A stretch of 64,000 nucleotides of DNA from Piper betle (Eukaryota; Streptophyta; Magnoliopsida; Piperales; Piperaceae). The first letter of the stretch is position 1. Every line of letters begins with the position of its first letter. A program made the translations under genes and the position numbers. Under the pieces are notes generated by a model that did not search any database, was not told the origin of the DNA, and worked only from the letters and a program-made list of their open reading frames with translations. The stretch covers positions 221,362 to 285,361 of the forward strand of contig JAURVB010014703.1 in assembly GCA_033002965.1 (NCBI GenBank), in the 5' to 3' direction. Of the stretch, positions 24,853 through 38,146 are shown piece after piece.

Positions 24853-25445
24853 TAGGCCCGTAAATGATCATTTGATTTACCAATTTATCAACATGTTGAA
24901 TTAAATAGAAGAAAATTGATGTAAGAAAAATAGTTAAAAACTTGTTTAAGTTAACTAAACTGGCTTTAAATGTAAACGGTAATGATAAAAGACTGCCATA
25001 ATTAATTTATCAATTTCATCAAATATTATTTAATTATTTTATGCGTAATTATAAAATTTATTTCTACCTTAACATTCATTTTGAACCTTTAATCATCCAA
25101 ACATCAATTTGAAGAAATTATTTAATTTAAATTATTTATTTACTTATTTTATGGTTTATAGTATTAGATTAACATAATTTGGATGGTATTTATAATTTGT
25201 GAATGAAAAAATATTTTAAATAACATAATTTTTAACCAGCTTAATAAAATTATTTCATAACATATAATTTTTAACCAATTTGACCATATATTAACCATTT
25301 AACAAATAATAAAATAGTCAAAACTTGGTTGTAACATAACCTTATAAATTTGGGTAATGACTTGGTTACGACAAAAAATTTTAAAATAATAAATGGTTAT
25401 ATAAATGTTATTGACTGAACCATAACCAAGTCGTTTATAGCCCTA
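24853..25445. mobile_element. hAT-like non-autonomous element (TAGGCCCGTAAATG ends)
   Basis: The left end TAGGCCCGTAAATGATC and the reverse-complemented right end TAGGGCTATAAACGAC are similar inverted ends. The flanks GAAACAAT (24845-24852) and GACACGAT (25446-25453) match at 6 of 8 bases, an aged 8-bp duplication. The internal AACTTGGTTATGACATAACC-like words recur at about 40490-40870. Confidence 0.6.
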
Positions 25446-25453
25446 GACACGAT

Positions 25454-26175
25454 GAATATTTATTGTGAAACTTGTAAACAAAATATACTTTGTTTTCTTA
25501 ATTATACATTGAAGATTTATGTTCAAAGTCCTTACTTTCACACAGCTAAATTTACAATTTTATTAGTCTTACACAGAAAACAATCTAATGTAAGATAAAG
25601 GGTAAAGAAAAAAGCTGCAATCATGGGACACTAAATGTTAACAGTAGTAAGGTGACAAGTACATCGGAATCATTCACATTCCTTCTCTTTCAATATTGAA
25701 ATATCTACAAAAGCTAATCAGGATTTAAAGGAAACTTTTAAAAGGACCTGATTTCAACCTATATATCACAACTTCCAATTGTTGGTTTGCATATCCTTCT
25801 GAAAAACAAGTCGAGAGCATCCGTGATAGTATATAATCTTGTGGCCTAGTTAATTGTCACACATCCTCGAATAGAAATTCGTAGGAGCAGAGTCTTTGCA
25901 TGCTTCACGCCCAACTGACAATAAAATGCATATTCAGCGACTCTGTTTTTTTTAGGCAGAGCAATATTCAATGAAAACAAATTGCCAAATACTTGAGAAT
26001 AAACAAAAGATGAATTCCTCAAGATGAATAAACAAAAACGAATGGACTGAAAATTAGAGATAATATACATCGGTAAGCAAACATCAACGAATGATGAAAC
26101 AGTTGGGATGATGAAGGTATTATGTACACAAAATAGAAACATAACCTCGTCCAAACTGGCAACAGTCATTCACGT
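25454..26175. other. Intergenic DNA 3' of the CDP-DAG synthase gene
   Basis: It probably includes the 3' UTR of the minus-strand gene that stops at 26176. Nothing else is recognised. Confidence 0.5.
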
Positions 26176-29100
26176 TCACTGCATCTGCCTGTCCTTAAAC
26201 ATCTGACCCAATTGTGTGTACAGAAACCACTGCTCTTCCAAAGAAAGGTTCTTCAATATCTGAACATGCATGTGACAGAAAGTTCTGCTACTTAGCATCA
26301 CAGAATAGCTGATAGGTTGTCATTAACAATTAATATGTAGAATATTCGTCAACAATGAGATAAATAAGTCCCAACTGACCTGGTCCATAATCATCTCCAC
26401 TGAATAGCTTTCAGGTAAAACAAACGACTGATGATAGATGTATGCAAACACAGCCATCACCATCTGCAAAGTGGAAATGAGGATTGTGAGATTCAATCAG
26501 CTTCCAGTATAAGATAACAGGTTATATTTGATGCAGGACGTCCTGCATCAATATTCCTCAAGTCATCTCCCTATGAGCAGTTAGGCATTCATGAAGCAAG
26601 CAGGAATTGCACTTTCGGATATAGTATCTGTTGGATGACCCTGAAGACCAAGGCATCTGATATAACCGGAAAATTTTCCAATGTACATAATTAATTTCGG
26701 ATACTATATTTTCACAGCAAAAACATACATAGATAGCTGATTGCATAACTAATATAGTATAAATACAAATTAAATGAATAAAAACAAAGCATCAATAAAA
26801 AAGGCTCTTACATAGCCCCTCCAGGCTCCAATACTGAATTTGATGAAGAAACAACATGGATTTCACCTCACACAAACATGTAATACTTTCATTTATATAA
26901 TGAAACATGCTTACGTAACACGGATTTCCAACATGCTTTCAGGAGACCACTAACGAATATCACCAGCCGTGATTTAAAACATATTATTTTTTAAATCATC
27001 TTTTCTCATTGTGAACTCAAGCCTTATAACAGAAGCAATATGCAAGCGACATATCATCATCACATCAGCGACAGTCATATTGCACATAAATGCTGTGTCG
27101 GCAACAATGCTGATAATTCGCCAAAAAGCTACCATAGGCAACAGGCTAAATTAAGGGCACCTCAATTTAGTTTGACACAATAGCATGGAACTTATATTGA
27201 ATAAACCATTTGAAAAAGAAAAGAAAAGGTCAAAAAACAAACAAAAACACCATCACCAACCAATATAAGGGCATGCCATTCTCATTCCATTTTCCAAGTT
27301 TTCTGATAGATTGCTATCAGATTAGCATTTCGTAGACATTATATTTAGTTTACCCGGCACCTAAAAGATCTCATGTCAAAGAATAGCTCAGCAAACCACA
27401 CCTGACAATCCATTCTATCTGTGATCCCTCCATGCCCAGGTATGCTATCACCAAAGTCCTGCAAATAATATTTTCAATTTTAGATGGTTTAAACACTTGT
27501 CCTAAAAACTCAAGCTGTTAGGAAAGGAAATCGCCTAATATTTATTTTAACACTCCTTGTGTGTAAACAAATTTTTAAAGCTTAGTAAGTGGACAAACAC
27601 GGGGCAAATAATCCACGAGTACAACATGGGGCAAATTAATATTTTTTTAGGCATATATTGCCAACGGGAATTGAACCCCTATCCTTTGGCTCTAATACTA
27701 TGTAAATTTTAGATAGTCTTAATCACTTATCCCAAAAGTTCAAGCAATTAAGAAAGGGAACCATTTAATATTTACTTTAACAAATCATAATGTAACAAAA
27801 ATGAAATTTGAAGATTAAATCATTCCTATCTCAGTTAGTCATAATTTCAAAAGAGAAAATGCACCTTAATTTTAAAAGCTCGTTTGAAGCCACTGGCAAA
27901 AACCCTCCAAATGGAGCAATAATCGATGCAAATAGCCCAAATGCCAAAGCGTGCCATTGAACAGGCAATACTGACACCTTTTTCCAGGTAAGCTGAAAGG
28001 AAAAAATTGCATGAATGAGGAATTCTACAAACCATTATTCACGCAACCACACATCATGTAGCCTTATGCCATTTAAAGATGATCCCCCATATGCTAACAG
28101 CTCAGTTCTCTCAGCAGTCAGACATGATTATTGCCTTTAGCAATCACTAATTGGGTGAAAACAGTGAGCAGAATGCAAGCATTGCTATTTACTAGATAGG
28201 TGTGTCATGCTTATATTTCAATTGAAGGCATTTATGTCAGCCATAAGCTTCCCGCATTAACTGATAGTTAAAAATGGCCATCAGCCAATTGAGCTGCAAC
28301 ACAGGCTGGCAAATGAACTCTAGAACAGTACCACAACACAAAAATTATCAAAAAAGCCTACACTGAATTCTATCATAAACTTAGTTATTCAACGAAGGGA
28401 CAGTTTGGTTTCATAGATTATGAGAGAGAAAAAGAAAAGGAAGAAAGAAAGAAAAAGAAAAAAAAATCCTGTCATATTCTCTCATGTGTTTGATTAGAAA
28501 GAAAAGAAAATTTGTAAAACATCATTCTCACTTTCCACCATTTTCTTAAATTTTTTGTAGGAAAATAGTTTGCGAAGAAGTTTTCCACCATGGTGGAAAA
28601 CAAATTTCTTTTCTCACATTTTCCTTCAAACCAAACAAGCAAAATGTGAGAAAAGTACATTTTTCTCACATTTTCTTTCTCTTTCTCACAATCCAAACAG
28701 ACCTTAAAAGAAGTCATGGTAATCAAAAAACTGCTTGATGGCTACTGTTATACACACAAAGTGAGATCCTCAAATTCTTCGATTCCCCAATAGAACCTAA
28801 CTTTCCAACTACAGGTCCCAACCCAACCACCCCAAGAATATAAATGGGACAAAGCAATTCAAAATATCAGAACATTCTCCTCCGGAAAAATTTCTTATGA
28901 GCCATCTTATAATGAGCCCCTTGTCAGCCCCCCAATGAGAAGGAATGATTTCCTTAAATTCTCTCACCTCTATCTTCTCTCTGATGAAATGGAAAGAGGG
29001 CCTCTAATTATTGGGGGCTCATGGTGAAGGGGCTCATAAAAAATGTGCTCTTCTCCTATTTCTTCTTCTTCCACCTGATATTGAAGAGGTATCAGAGACA

Positions 29101-32100
29101 TGGATACTAAATTAGAATCTAGATGACAAATAGCAAAGTTTTGATGGCTGGATGGCCTTCCTGATGCCAACTCTACCATCCTGGCTTACATCAAAACATT
29201 GATTACATAAAATATTCTAGCTTCCAGCCAATGTCGCTCTTAGTGAGACTTGTTCTTTAATGTTGATATAGGTCATGCACGTCTTTTTTGTTGAGTTAGT
29301 TGTTTTGGTTAGCTTTCAAACACACACATTGCCAGAATGTCTCTTGTCCAAATTCTCTCCTCCAATCAACTACTACTTTTTTTAATGCATCTAAAAATAG
29401 GCGCTAATCCTGAAACTTGTAGAATTATTCCAGCATTTTAAAAAATAAAAATGATACAGAACGTCCTATTTATCAATGCTTATTTCCACACACACCCATA
29501 AAGTTAGCCAGTCAGGTAAAGAATACTCTTCTGGCTTGAACAATGGACCCGGATCACAATAAAGCCAGCTGGTAGATAGGTTCTGCAGAAACAATCACAT
29601 ATATTTCAGACTAAAAAAATATACTACAGAAGAAAGAAAGGCAATTTGCATTCATTAAACTTTTCGTCCACAATACCTTCCTTGGGCAAGTTAACCACTG
29701 AAAACCACCCAAAAAGTTTGCTAGCTGCAGGAAAAAGTGAAAAAAAGATTCCAATGTTCACAGATGGGAGAATCATAAAATCCAAATACACACAATCGTA
29801 AAGGTGCAGTGAGACAATTTATGCTTAAACAATTAAATGAACAATTATCATTAGAATCATGACCACCACCATTATTATCATCTTCATCATCATCGTCGTC
29901 ATCGTCACCAACCTAATTCTGACTAGGCTAGGGTTCTAAAGAAATCTAGGCTCAGGTCAGCTGCATGGAACAATGAATAACCAATTGCTTTCATGAATAA
30001 ATCAATAATAGAAAACTAGTAGAAACAAATTATTAAAGGAGTCAAATCATGGTAATTTGTACACAAAACAGCAGCAATCACTATGATGTTTAATGTCATA
30101 AATTCGCATGATACCCCGATAAAAATAGCTCACTCAAAGATTTAAATTAAAATGATATATGAAGGTGCTCTACAGAAGATAACATATCATTTACAAAGAC
30201 AACTGAGCTTGAAAGTAATCGCAACCTACTCGAACCACCTAGCAGCAGATAACAAATTTTGGCAATATCCCTTTGTAGAACTCACTAAGAATGTCTAAAA
30301 TATTAGAATAAAAGATAAATGTGCCCAATCAAGTTAATACAACGCTAATGAAATAGAAATCGCAAATAAAGCATGTTTCCTACTTCAAGAGTTTCTTTTA
30401 GGTTGATGCTTCCTCTCATAAGTTTTTAGCGAGGATATTTTACTTTCCGCAAACAAGATTCTTTGAACTTTTGTAAACTACTAGCAGGGGTGCTCTACAC
30501 CATACACCCATTTGCAAAGCCAGAAACTACAGATAGATTTTACAGAAAGTGTACATGAACAATCTCCCAAAAACTAAAAAACAGAAATATCAGATCATTT
30601 CATAGATGAACAAACTTATCAAAGCTGATCATATTCATATGGTATGCTCACCAGAAAAGCAGATATAATAGTTGTAATAGATGCCCCAATGAAACCCTCC
30701 CACGTTTTTTTAGGAGATAGTTTAATTAAAGGAGTCCTTCCAAAGAAAAACCCAAAAAGGTAAGCTGCTATGTCATTGACAACAATGAGTGATGCTGGCA
30801 AAAGGAACCTGCATTCAGAAAATGTCAACTATAGTTACCCGTGAAAGATGAGCCATAAATTGTTCTGGCAAAATACAGATAATAAATAACATACAAGCCA
30901 ACCAGACTACTTAAAAGAAATGACTATAAGTGCATTTGCTCAAGGAAAATTCCACAAAACTTCCAATGAGAAACCTGTAGGATGTAGATTGTGTCAAAAC
31001 AAACGCCCAGAAGCAATCAGTGTACAACATTGGGTTATATAATTGAATTCAGGAAAATTTGAAGAGAAAAGGCTAAACATGGGAATCTTATATTGAACCG
31101 TTAATAAATTACACTATTATTTGCATGCAGGAAGGAGCATCTCTCAATTCAAATTACTCTTGTGTCACATCAGTAAAAGAAAATGATGGGATGTGATCAA
31201 ATACTACAAGCAAAGCTTTCGTAAAAACCATAAATGGTAGGAATATTTATGACACATAATGTTTAACAATATAAGCCAAAGAGCAAATGATAGATGCTCA
31301 CAGAGAAAGATGAAGCTATAACTCGCAAATACATGGGATACATGACTAAAAAATACTAGTGAAACATTACTCAACATACATAGCAGCAGTAAAATACTCA
31401 CCATAACAGAAATTCAAATACAAATGAGTGGCCTTAAGCAAATTACCAGAAAATTCCTTCAAATATGTTTGCAACAGTAAATGAAGACTGTGCAAAAACT
31501 ACAAAAGAGGATCATGTGAGTCCAAGCATACTGACCAAACTGATACTTGTACATCTTCTTTTTAATGTGACAATGAACCACACGAAACCTGCAGTTGAAA
31601 GAAGCAATTGCCATAAATGGCATTGAAATTTTAGTACCCATTCATATTGAATATGCTAAGATGAAAACAGAAAAGTGACTTTCAGCGATTCCATTAGTGT
31701 TATTTTCTATAAAGAAATTTTTTGCATCAGAAATAATTATTGGAGTCCTCATTACCAATAAAAAGCTGATCCTAGAAGGCATTTTGCCACAACAATTAGG
31801 CAAAAACCTGAAAGAAAATGACATGGCAACAGGCATATTTGAGCCTTTATCAATTTAGAACTATATTACCCACCAGTCACCAACCAGTGAACAAGGTAAA
31901 AAATGATAATGTACAAACGAAAAAATAGTCATGCACATCAACTTTGAGACCGGACAAAGAGAAACACTGATCATAACCTTTATCATCCTGGTTTGACTAC
32001 CTAATCTCGGCTTTAAAAAAAGTGACGAATATAAGGTCCTAACTTAATAAATGTTCCTCCCACTTACTTAAAAGAAGCTAAAAACACAGGTAAAGATTTT

Positions 32101-33471
32101 AAGCCAATAACACTGAGCAAAACTGCTTCAGAAATCATAGAGTAACCACGGATGGAAAAAACATGGAATTTCAATTTTTCATTACAATCAGACAAGGCAA
32201 TAAATATTACTGCCTTCAAAAAGAAAAGGTTGTCGATGCTAATCATTAGATTATTATGACTAGCAACTGCACAATTGCTTAGGAGTAGGGAGGCATCTGA
32301 CTTTGAGCTTAGAACATTTAACTTCGAAAAAATTAGCATTCATCTCTATTAACTGAATCATCTAGTTACTAGGATGCCACTTATATAAATTTGTTGTGTC
32401 CAATATCTGCTTCGGTATAACACAGTCAACAGAGCCAGGCAATTATTATAGGAATTTTAAGATACCCAAGTGATCAATACCCACCTGCAATATACAAGAA
32501 GTAACAAATGAGCATCTGATACTTAATCAAGCCACTCACAACTTGATACAAGAATTTATCTGAGGTTACAGCATTCACCAGCTGCTTACTTAAAAAGCGA
32601 CCATACACAAAAAGCATTGCAGTGAAGAAAAAATGCCTGCACAAAATGATGAGCAACATAATATCAGAACTGACCATGAAAATGAAAATATAATGACATT
32701 ACAACACAAGCTATAACAAGCTATTAAATGCGAATAACTTGTTTTTTCATGGTCTTCTCTACTCCATATACAAAGTGCAACTGATTTTGAAGGCTGATAA
32801 CTGATTCATTTTCCAAGAAAAAACTTGCAAGGCTTGACTTTTAATCAGAAAGTTTGAAAACTTACTACAAATAACACAGGAATGAAAACACTCACATACC
32901 AGTTCAAGAGCCTAAAGCCTGGGAGATGTCTACTTTCATTAGCTTTTCTGAGGAGATTGAAAAGCTCCCTTGCCATGAAAATTTGGATCACAACAACCAT
33001 TGCCCAGATATAAAGGTGCCCCATATAAATGACAAAAACAAAACCAGCAATCATCCACACTGCAGAATATGTCCTAATTTTCATCGACTTGTATTTGTTT
33101 CCGTCATTAACAAGTAAATTATTCCCATTTTCTTTTGTCGATTCAGAAGAAGCCTGCACAATGAAGCACATAATTAACATTCACGGCTCCCTGAGAAGCG
33201 TGTATGACTGATACAAATTACAAAAGACATCAAACAAACATTGCTCATGGTCACTAAAACCTGCTACACGAAGCAATGTTCATCAACTAATGTATAGCTT
33301 GTGAACAATCCATGATCAAGTTCTAAATAACAAAATAAAAAAATAAAAAAAGCAAAATTTCAAGGTAGAATCAACTAAACTGACCTCACTTGACCGTCTT
33401 CGCAGGCGAATACCCCGGCTAGGAGGATTAGATGAGGATGCACCAGTATGGCTATCTCTCTGAGTAGCCAT
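26176..33471 (-). CDS. CDS1: Phosphatidate cytidylyltransferase (CDP-diacylglycerol synthase)
   Basis: It converts phosphatidic acid and CTP into CDP-diacylglycerol, the precursor of phosphatidylinositol and phosphatidylglycerol. It is an integral ER-type membrane enzyme. Exons in coding order: 33385-33471, 32900-33153, 32485-32636, 31447-31588, 30652-30808, 29677-29724, 29496-29582, 27865-27992, 27402-27458, 26380-26463, 26176-26259. The cytosolic N-terminus is rich in Arg and Ser ([11 protein letters not shown]) and is followed by TM segments. The CTP transferase signature reads [12 protein letters not shown], then SIIAPFGG..., [20 protein letters not shown] and [11 protein letters not shown]. 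About 426 aa, close to the plant microsomal isoforms. Three indels interrupt it. Exon 4 has one missing base in an A run (about 31559-31563) and one extra base at 31503-31506; exon 8 has one missing base at 27898-27902. Introns are long and carry repeats. Confidence 0.93.
27478..27785. repeat. Pair of about 80-bp direct repeats in a CDP-DAG synthase intron
   Basis: Two similar blocks (about 27478-27560 and 27702-27785, both starting TTTTAGATRGT and containing AGGAAA/AGAAAGGGAA) flank about 140 bp that includes GGGAATTGAACCCCTATCC. This looks like a worn retroelement or duplicated insertion. It sits in the intron between exons 8 and 9. Confidence 0.5.
28396..28704. mobile_element. MITE-like inverted-repeat element in a CDP-DAG synthase intron
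   Basis: The ends GGGACAGTTTGGTTT and, reverse-complemented, AAGGTCTGTTTGGATT pair imperfectly. The interior is purine-rich on one side (GAGAGAAAAAG) and pyrimidine-rich on the other (TTTCTTTCTCTTTCTCAC), so the whole can fold back. A clear target duplication was not seen, so the superfamily is left open. Confidence 0.6.
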
Positions 33472-33499
33472 ACCCGCCCCTTTCGGACTACAAATCCCA

Positions 33500-33792
33500 C
33501 TAATCAAGACCAATTAGCCTCCTAAACAGCAGAAAACAAAATAAAAAATAATAAATAAGTAAAAAATGATAACCTAGATTTAAAATTTGAAAACAGACAA
33601 CAAAAATCTCCCTTAGAGCATGCTACACCTATCAATCCATTCGAATCACAATTCTTCCCTAACAAAACATGGGATTGCATAGATCAAATCCCCAACATAA
33701 TTTTCTTTTACCTAACACAATAATTTGTAGCCTAACAACAACCCTAACATGCCCAACATAATTTCATGGTTTGCAATGTCGTATGTTTACCG
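33500..33792 (-). other. Probable 5' UTR intron of the CDP-DAG synthase gene
   Basis: On the minus strand a leader rich in G and T (33793 to about 33960, with CTAGGGTT near its far end) ends in GGCG|GTAAACATAC. The next acceptor, ATTAG|TGGGATTTG, lies about 30 bp before the ATG at 33471. This fits a leader exon and a 5' UTR intron. It rests on splice-site reading only. Confidence 0.5.
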
Positions 33793-33960
33793 CCGGTACG
33801 GGCAACGGAGGCCGGGAATGCCTGCTTAGAACGTTGATGGTGGATGAAAAGGTAGCGCCTTCTTCGCCTGCGGGGTTGGTGCTGCTGCTGGTGCTCGTTG
33901 GGATTGGAGGTGGTTAGAGTGAAAGGGAGGGCCTTTTCTAGGGTTAGAGAAGAGGAATTT

Positions 33961-34802
33961 GGGGATGAATAGATCGGAAATTATTATTGAATCAATCATC
34001 ATGATTGTGGATTAGTGTTACAACGGATTTTTATTTAAATCTATGAAAATAATTGTTCACCCCGATTAAATTTGATTTAGCTCGATATTTAGATTCATGT
34101 TCTTCGATAAAAAAATTAAGCCTTTTTAAAATAAAATAAATTTATGTACGCTCTACTTTATATTCGGTATTTTTTGTATTACGGATACGATTTTAAGATA
34201 TTTGTCATATTTCCTTTCTCAATTTTAAGTGTAAATTTTATACATGTTTTTAGTATTTCATTTTTTACAAAATAGATGATAATTAAGAAGAAAAATTTAT
34301 AAAAAAGTAGTGTGAGGTGTGAAATAAATGGGCATGGCCTACTTTAGCCGGAGCAAATTAAGTCTCTCCCGCCTAATAAATAACTCTAAATTGTGTTATG
34401 GTATTATTATGACTGATTAATCATTAACCAAATTTCACATTTTGTTCTTAAGTGACCCTTTTACCACATTTTTAACCTTAAGATTTGACAATTTTATTGC
34501 CTATGTTATCATTGATTAAATTATCTAAACTGATTTTAATTAATAATTTAATGTAATAATGACATGAGATGTGCTGGCTGTTCTACCAAACACCCAATCA
34601 TGGGCAACCACATCATATTTGCGTCACCTAAAAATATACGGATAGTCTGATTGGCCCATGGGTTATTATTATTAACCTGCAGGCCCATCAATTGGCCCAG
34701 TCAGCTCTATCACAATGGGCCAAATTAATCACCACCCTTATAGTCAATGATATTTGCTGGTAAAAAGAGAAAATCTTTGCATGTCTATGGCCATTCAAAA
34801 TG

Positions 34803-34835
<33 letters not shown>

Positions 34836-35965
34836 AGTGTGTGTGGGTGTGAGTTTTTTTTTGCTATGATTTTTACTGTTGAAGTCTATGAATGAAAATT
34901 TTTCTTATTGGTGGGATTGATTGATGTACGTCTCACTAAGATGATAATTAGACGACGGATGGTGTTCTGGTACTTGTTTAATGAGGTAGAAGAGAGTAGA
35001 TGTCGTGCATGGTTTGATCCCCTTGATGGCCTCTTGAAGTTGATATCCAACTCGGCTGGCACAATACACGACACAATCCAATTGATCTTGTGTTTCATAT
35101 ATGTTGCGTGCTTCACATTGCACCACTAGTTCTGCAACGAAGCTCTCTGAAACTAGCATATAACTATTGATCCATCTTTCTTATTGTCAATGCCATGTAA
35201 ACAAAGACAGACTTGGGAAACTGACATTTGTGGTGTCATCCAAACGTAGGGCTGTGGCAGTTAAGTTGGGGTCATCGCATGCATATCAAATGCACAAGTC
35301 CAAGCCACCGGGAAAACAACTGAAAACGATTGTCCGCCAATATTCAACATGTCCCAGTGCAGCTGGAACGAAGTTAACCTCTTGGACCTTTTCTATATCT
35401 TAGTTGTCAATAAAGGAACTCGTGTATATGATTCCAAAGAGGAGGCATCGGACTTCCACACATGCACAGACGCAAAACAGATTAAATATAGACTTTCAAT
35501 TTCTCCCTTCCCTACCTGCTCTTTTCACAAAAATTGACTCATATGTATGACTTCGAATTAAGTGAGAGATAAGGCTAGTTTGAACTCAGTTCCACCTAAT
35601 TTAGTTTGAACGCCCACCCACCCACCAATGCTGATTATTTTTATACCGTATTATAGGTTAGTCAGTTGAAAGAAACATCATTCTCGTCATAGAGGAATTT
35701 CCACACAAAAGGATAAGATGTTTGTTTATAAGAAGGCAATATATAAATCCTTGCACCGATGTAGAGGATGGAAAATGGTCTCATCATGATCAGAGCTTGT
35801 CTCTTTCATTTTCATCTCATTCTGGCTTAACCAAAGGCTAGGAGTTGATCGGATCAAAAGGGTAGTAGCTAGGGGGTCAATTGATGATGAAAGTGAGGCC
35901 AAAAGAGAACCGAAGAAAAGTCGGTGAAAATGACTTTTTATGTGCATTAGTATATGTAAAGAAGA

Positions 35966-35968
<3 letters not shown>
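33961..35968. other. Intergenic DNA with a (CT)n run and an unexplained open frame
   Basis: There is a (CT)n run at 34803-34830. A minus-strand open frame at 34905-35159 (84 codons, with ARNIYETQDQLDCVVYCASR) has balanced composition unlike the surrounding AT-rich DNA and could be a remnant exon, but I do not recognise it. No other feature is seen. Confidence 0.45.
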
Positions 35969-36019
<51 letters not shown>

Positions 36020-36820
36020 CAAAGAGTATGTGAGCCCTGACCCGGACTTTCATCTGAGCTGTTTAATTACAACGATGGCTTAAATTTATTATTTTTTTAA
36101 AAAATTTTAATTTGGGTCATCCGATTAGAAGGATAGCCCAAATTTATTGCTTTCAAAAAAAAAACTAAACCTCTTGTCGCCGGTCGTCGCCGCCCTGCTG
36201 CACTCCACCTCGACTCTGTCATCCCCCACGGTTGCCACCCCGGCACGCTCCACCTCGACCCCACCTCCTTGCTGTGGATGCCCCTACTCCCCACTCCCCC
36301 ATTGCAGATGCCCCTACCCCACCATGAACACCCCTCTTCCCCGCTCCCCCTCAACCCTACCGTCCCACCGCCTCACGGTAGGGCAGTTGGAGGCGGTCGT
36401 AGATTTTTTTTTGCTATATGGCCAGATCTGGCCGCCGCTAGGAGGTCTGACCACTACTGGCTAGACCTAGTTGTCTTCCGACCAGATCTGGCCAAGGGAA
36501 GGTTAGATCCGGTCGCACAGAAAAAAAGCCGATCTTTGGCTGCATGGCCCGATCCAGCCGCAACCAAATTTGGCTGGTGGGCAACCAAATACGACAGCCT
36601 ACGGCTAGCACAACAGCTCGGCGGCCGTTTATATATTTTTTAAAACAATAGATTTGAGTCATTCTTGTAATTAAATAGCCCATATCAAAGTTTTATTTTT
36701 TTTAAATAATATATTTAGGTTGTCCTTGTAATCGGACAGTCTAGATCAAATCTCACGACAGAAAAATATTTTTACCCTAGGCGCACCACAAAGCTTATAT
36801 ATATATATATATATATATAT
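35969..36820. mobile_element. (TA)n-bounded element with terminal hairpins, copy E3
   Basis: The element body (36018-36795) lies between TA runs at 35969-36017 and 36796-36820. A hairpin at about 36109-36144 (AATTTGGG stem) is mirrored near the right end by TTGAGTCATTCTTGTAATTA and AGGTTGTCCTTGTAATCGGA. Between them is a CCG-rich core of about 450 bp. It has the same architecture as E2 and E4 but a different sequence, so it is a separate family of the same type. No coding capacity. Confidence 0.6.
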
Positions 36821-37322
36821 CTATTTGTGCGTGTGGTGTGGGGCCGGGGTGTGTTGGATGATTATAATTCTACTCTCGTGTTCCGGCATACAGTTAATTC
36901 TTACGCAAATAATAAATTATGGGGTGGTTGGAAATTGTTAAAAGCCAAATAATATAATATCTACCACTGTGGAGGAGAAAAAATGGACTAGAATGTTGCC
37001 ATAGAATTTGGTCACATTTTTTTGTACCAAAGGAATTGAGCGGTCAAAAAATGTAGCATGCAGTCATGTTATGTTAGTCCGTCGAAAGAATCAACGCACC
37101 TAACACAATTGACTTCCTCTCCCAGCTCACCATCTTGGTCCCTTCCCAACCATTTCCAAACTAAACTCCTAGCAAAACATATATACAAGTTTCAAAGTAT
37201 GATTCTATTAAATAGCTTATGCACTACTTTGGATTCCAAATTTATATAGTTGTGCAAGATGTCATTTATATGACCGCAAGTTTCAAAGTCGACTTGAACC
37301 CGATTCTAGACAATTTATAATC

Positions 37323-37324
<2 letters not shown>
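36821..37324. other. AT-rich spacer between elements E3 and E4
   Basis: No gene or repeat is recognised. Confidence 0.6.
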
Positions 37325-37365
<41 letters not shown>

Positions 37366-38146
37366 TGGAGTAATCTGGGGCGACCCCAGGAAAATTTTCC
37401 TGGGGTCGCCCCAAATCTGGACCGTCCGATCATAAGGACGGTCCAGATTTCTTCTTCTTAAAAGCCTAACCCCTCCTCTCCTCCCATGCGCCGTCGCCGC
37501 CGGGCCGCCGTCGCCGCCGCCGCGCGACCCCGCCCTTGCTGCCACCGTCGCTCGCCGTCGCCACCGTCGCTCGCTGCCGTCTGCGGGCGTGGGTTGTCGC
37601 CGCGTTGCCGCGCGACCCCGCCACTGCTGGGGTTGTCCCCGTGTTGCCGCGCGACCTCGCTTGCCAGCGCCGCCCTTGCTCCTCGGCCGACGCGGACGGG
37701 TGCGGTGACGGCGACGGTGCCATGGACGTGGGTGTGGCGAAGGGTGGCACCGCAGCTGCCGAGGGTGGCGAGGGCAGCTGCAGCGGCGCGGCGAGGGCGG
37801 CGAGGGCAGCTGCGGCGACAGCGCTGGCAGGCGAGGTCGCAAGCGGGCGTGGCGGCGCGGATAGGCGACCCGAGCGGCGACGTGGGCTGGGGTGTGGGTG
37901 CGGCGACGGCGGCGGCGCGATGGACGTGGGCCCGGCAAAGGTGGCGGCGCCGCGGCCGAGGGTGGCGAGGGTGGCGGCGGCGGCAGTTGGAGGGCGGAGG
38001 TTTAGGATTAGGGTTTTTTTTTTTAAAACAGATCTGAGCCGTCAGATTAGATCTGACGGCCCAAATTAGGGTGACTGCAGGAAATTATTCCGCGGTCGCC
38101 CACAGGCTAGCCAATCCCTATATATATATATATATTTATATATATT
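37325..38146. mobile_element. (TA)n-bounded element with terminal hairpins, copy E4 (best preserved)
   Basis: The body (37362-38118) lies between TA runs at 37325-37361 and 38119-38146. The left end has a perfect 36-base palindrome at 37377-37412 (GGGGCGACCCCAGGAAAA arm) and then a hairpin at 37416-37447 (TCTGGACCGTCC stem). The right end, reverse-complemented, repeats the same order: GGG(A)TTGG, a GGGCGACC...GGTCACCC region, then CCGTCAGAT/ATCTGACGG at about 38039-38060. So each terminal inverted repeat of about 90 bp holds two nested hairpins. The CCG/CGG-rich core of about 560 bp has open frames in many phases but no protein motif. Confidence 0.7.

Noticed and set aside
27660..27690. GGGAATTGAACCCC, resembling a reverse-strand tRNA or primer-binding site
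   Set aside because: No cloverleaf and no LTR ends at the right distance; it is part of a worn intronic repeat.
37321..38069. Open frames up to 205 codons in element E4
   Set aside because: Pro/Arg/Ala low-complexity translation of the GC-rich core; one frame reads into the TA run.
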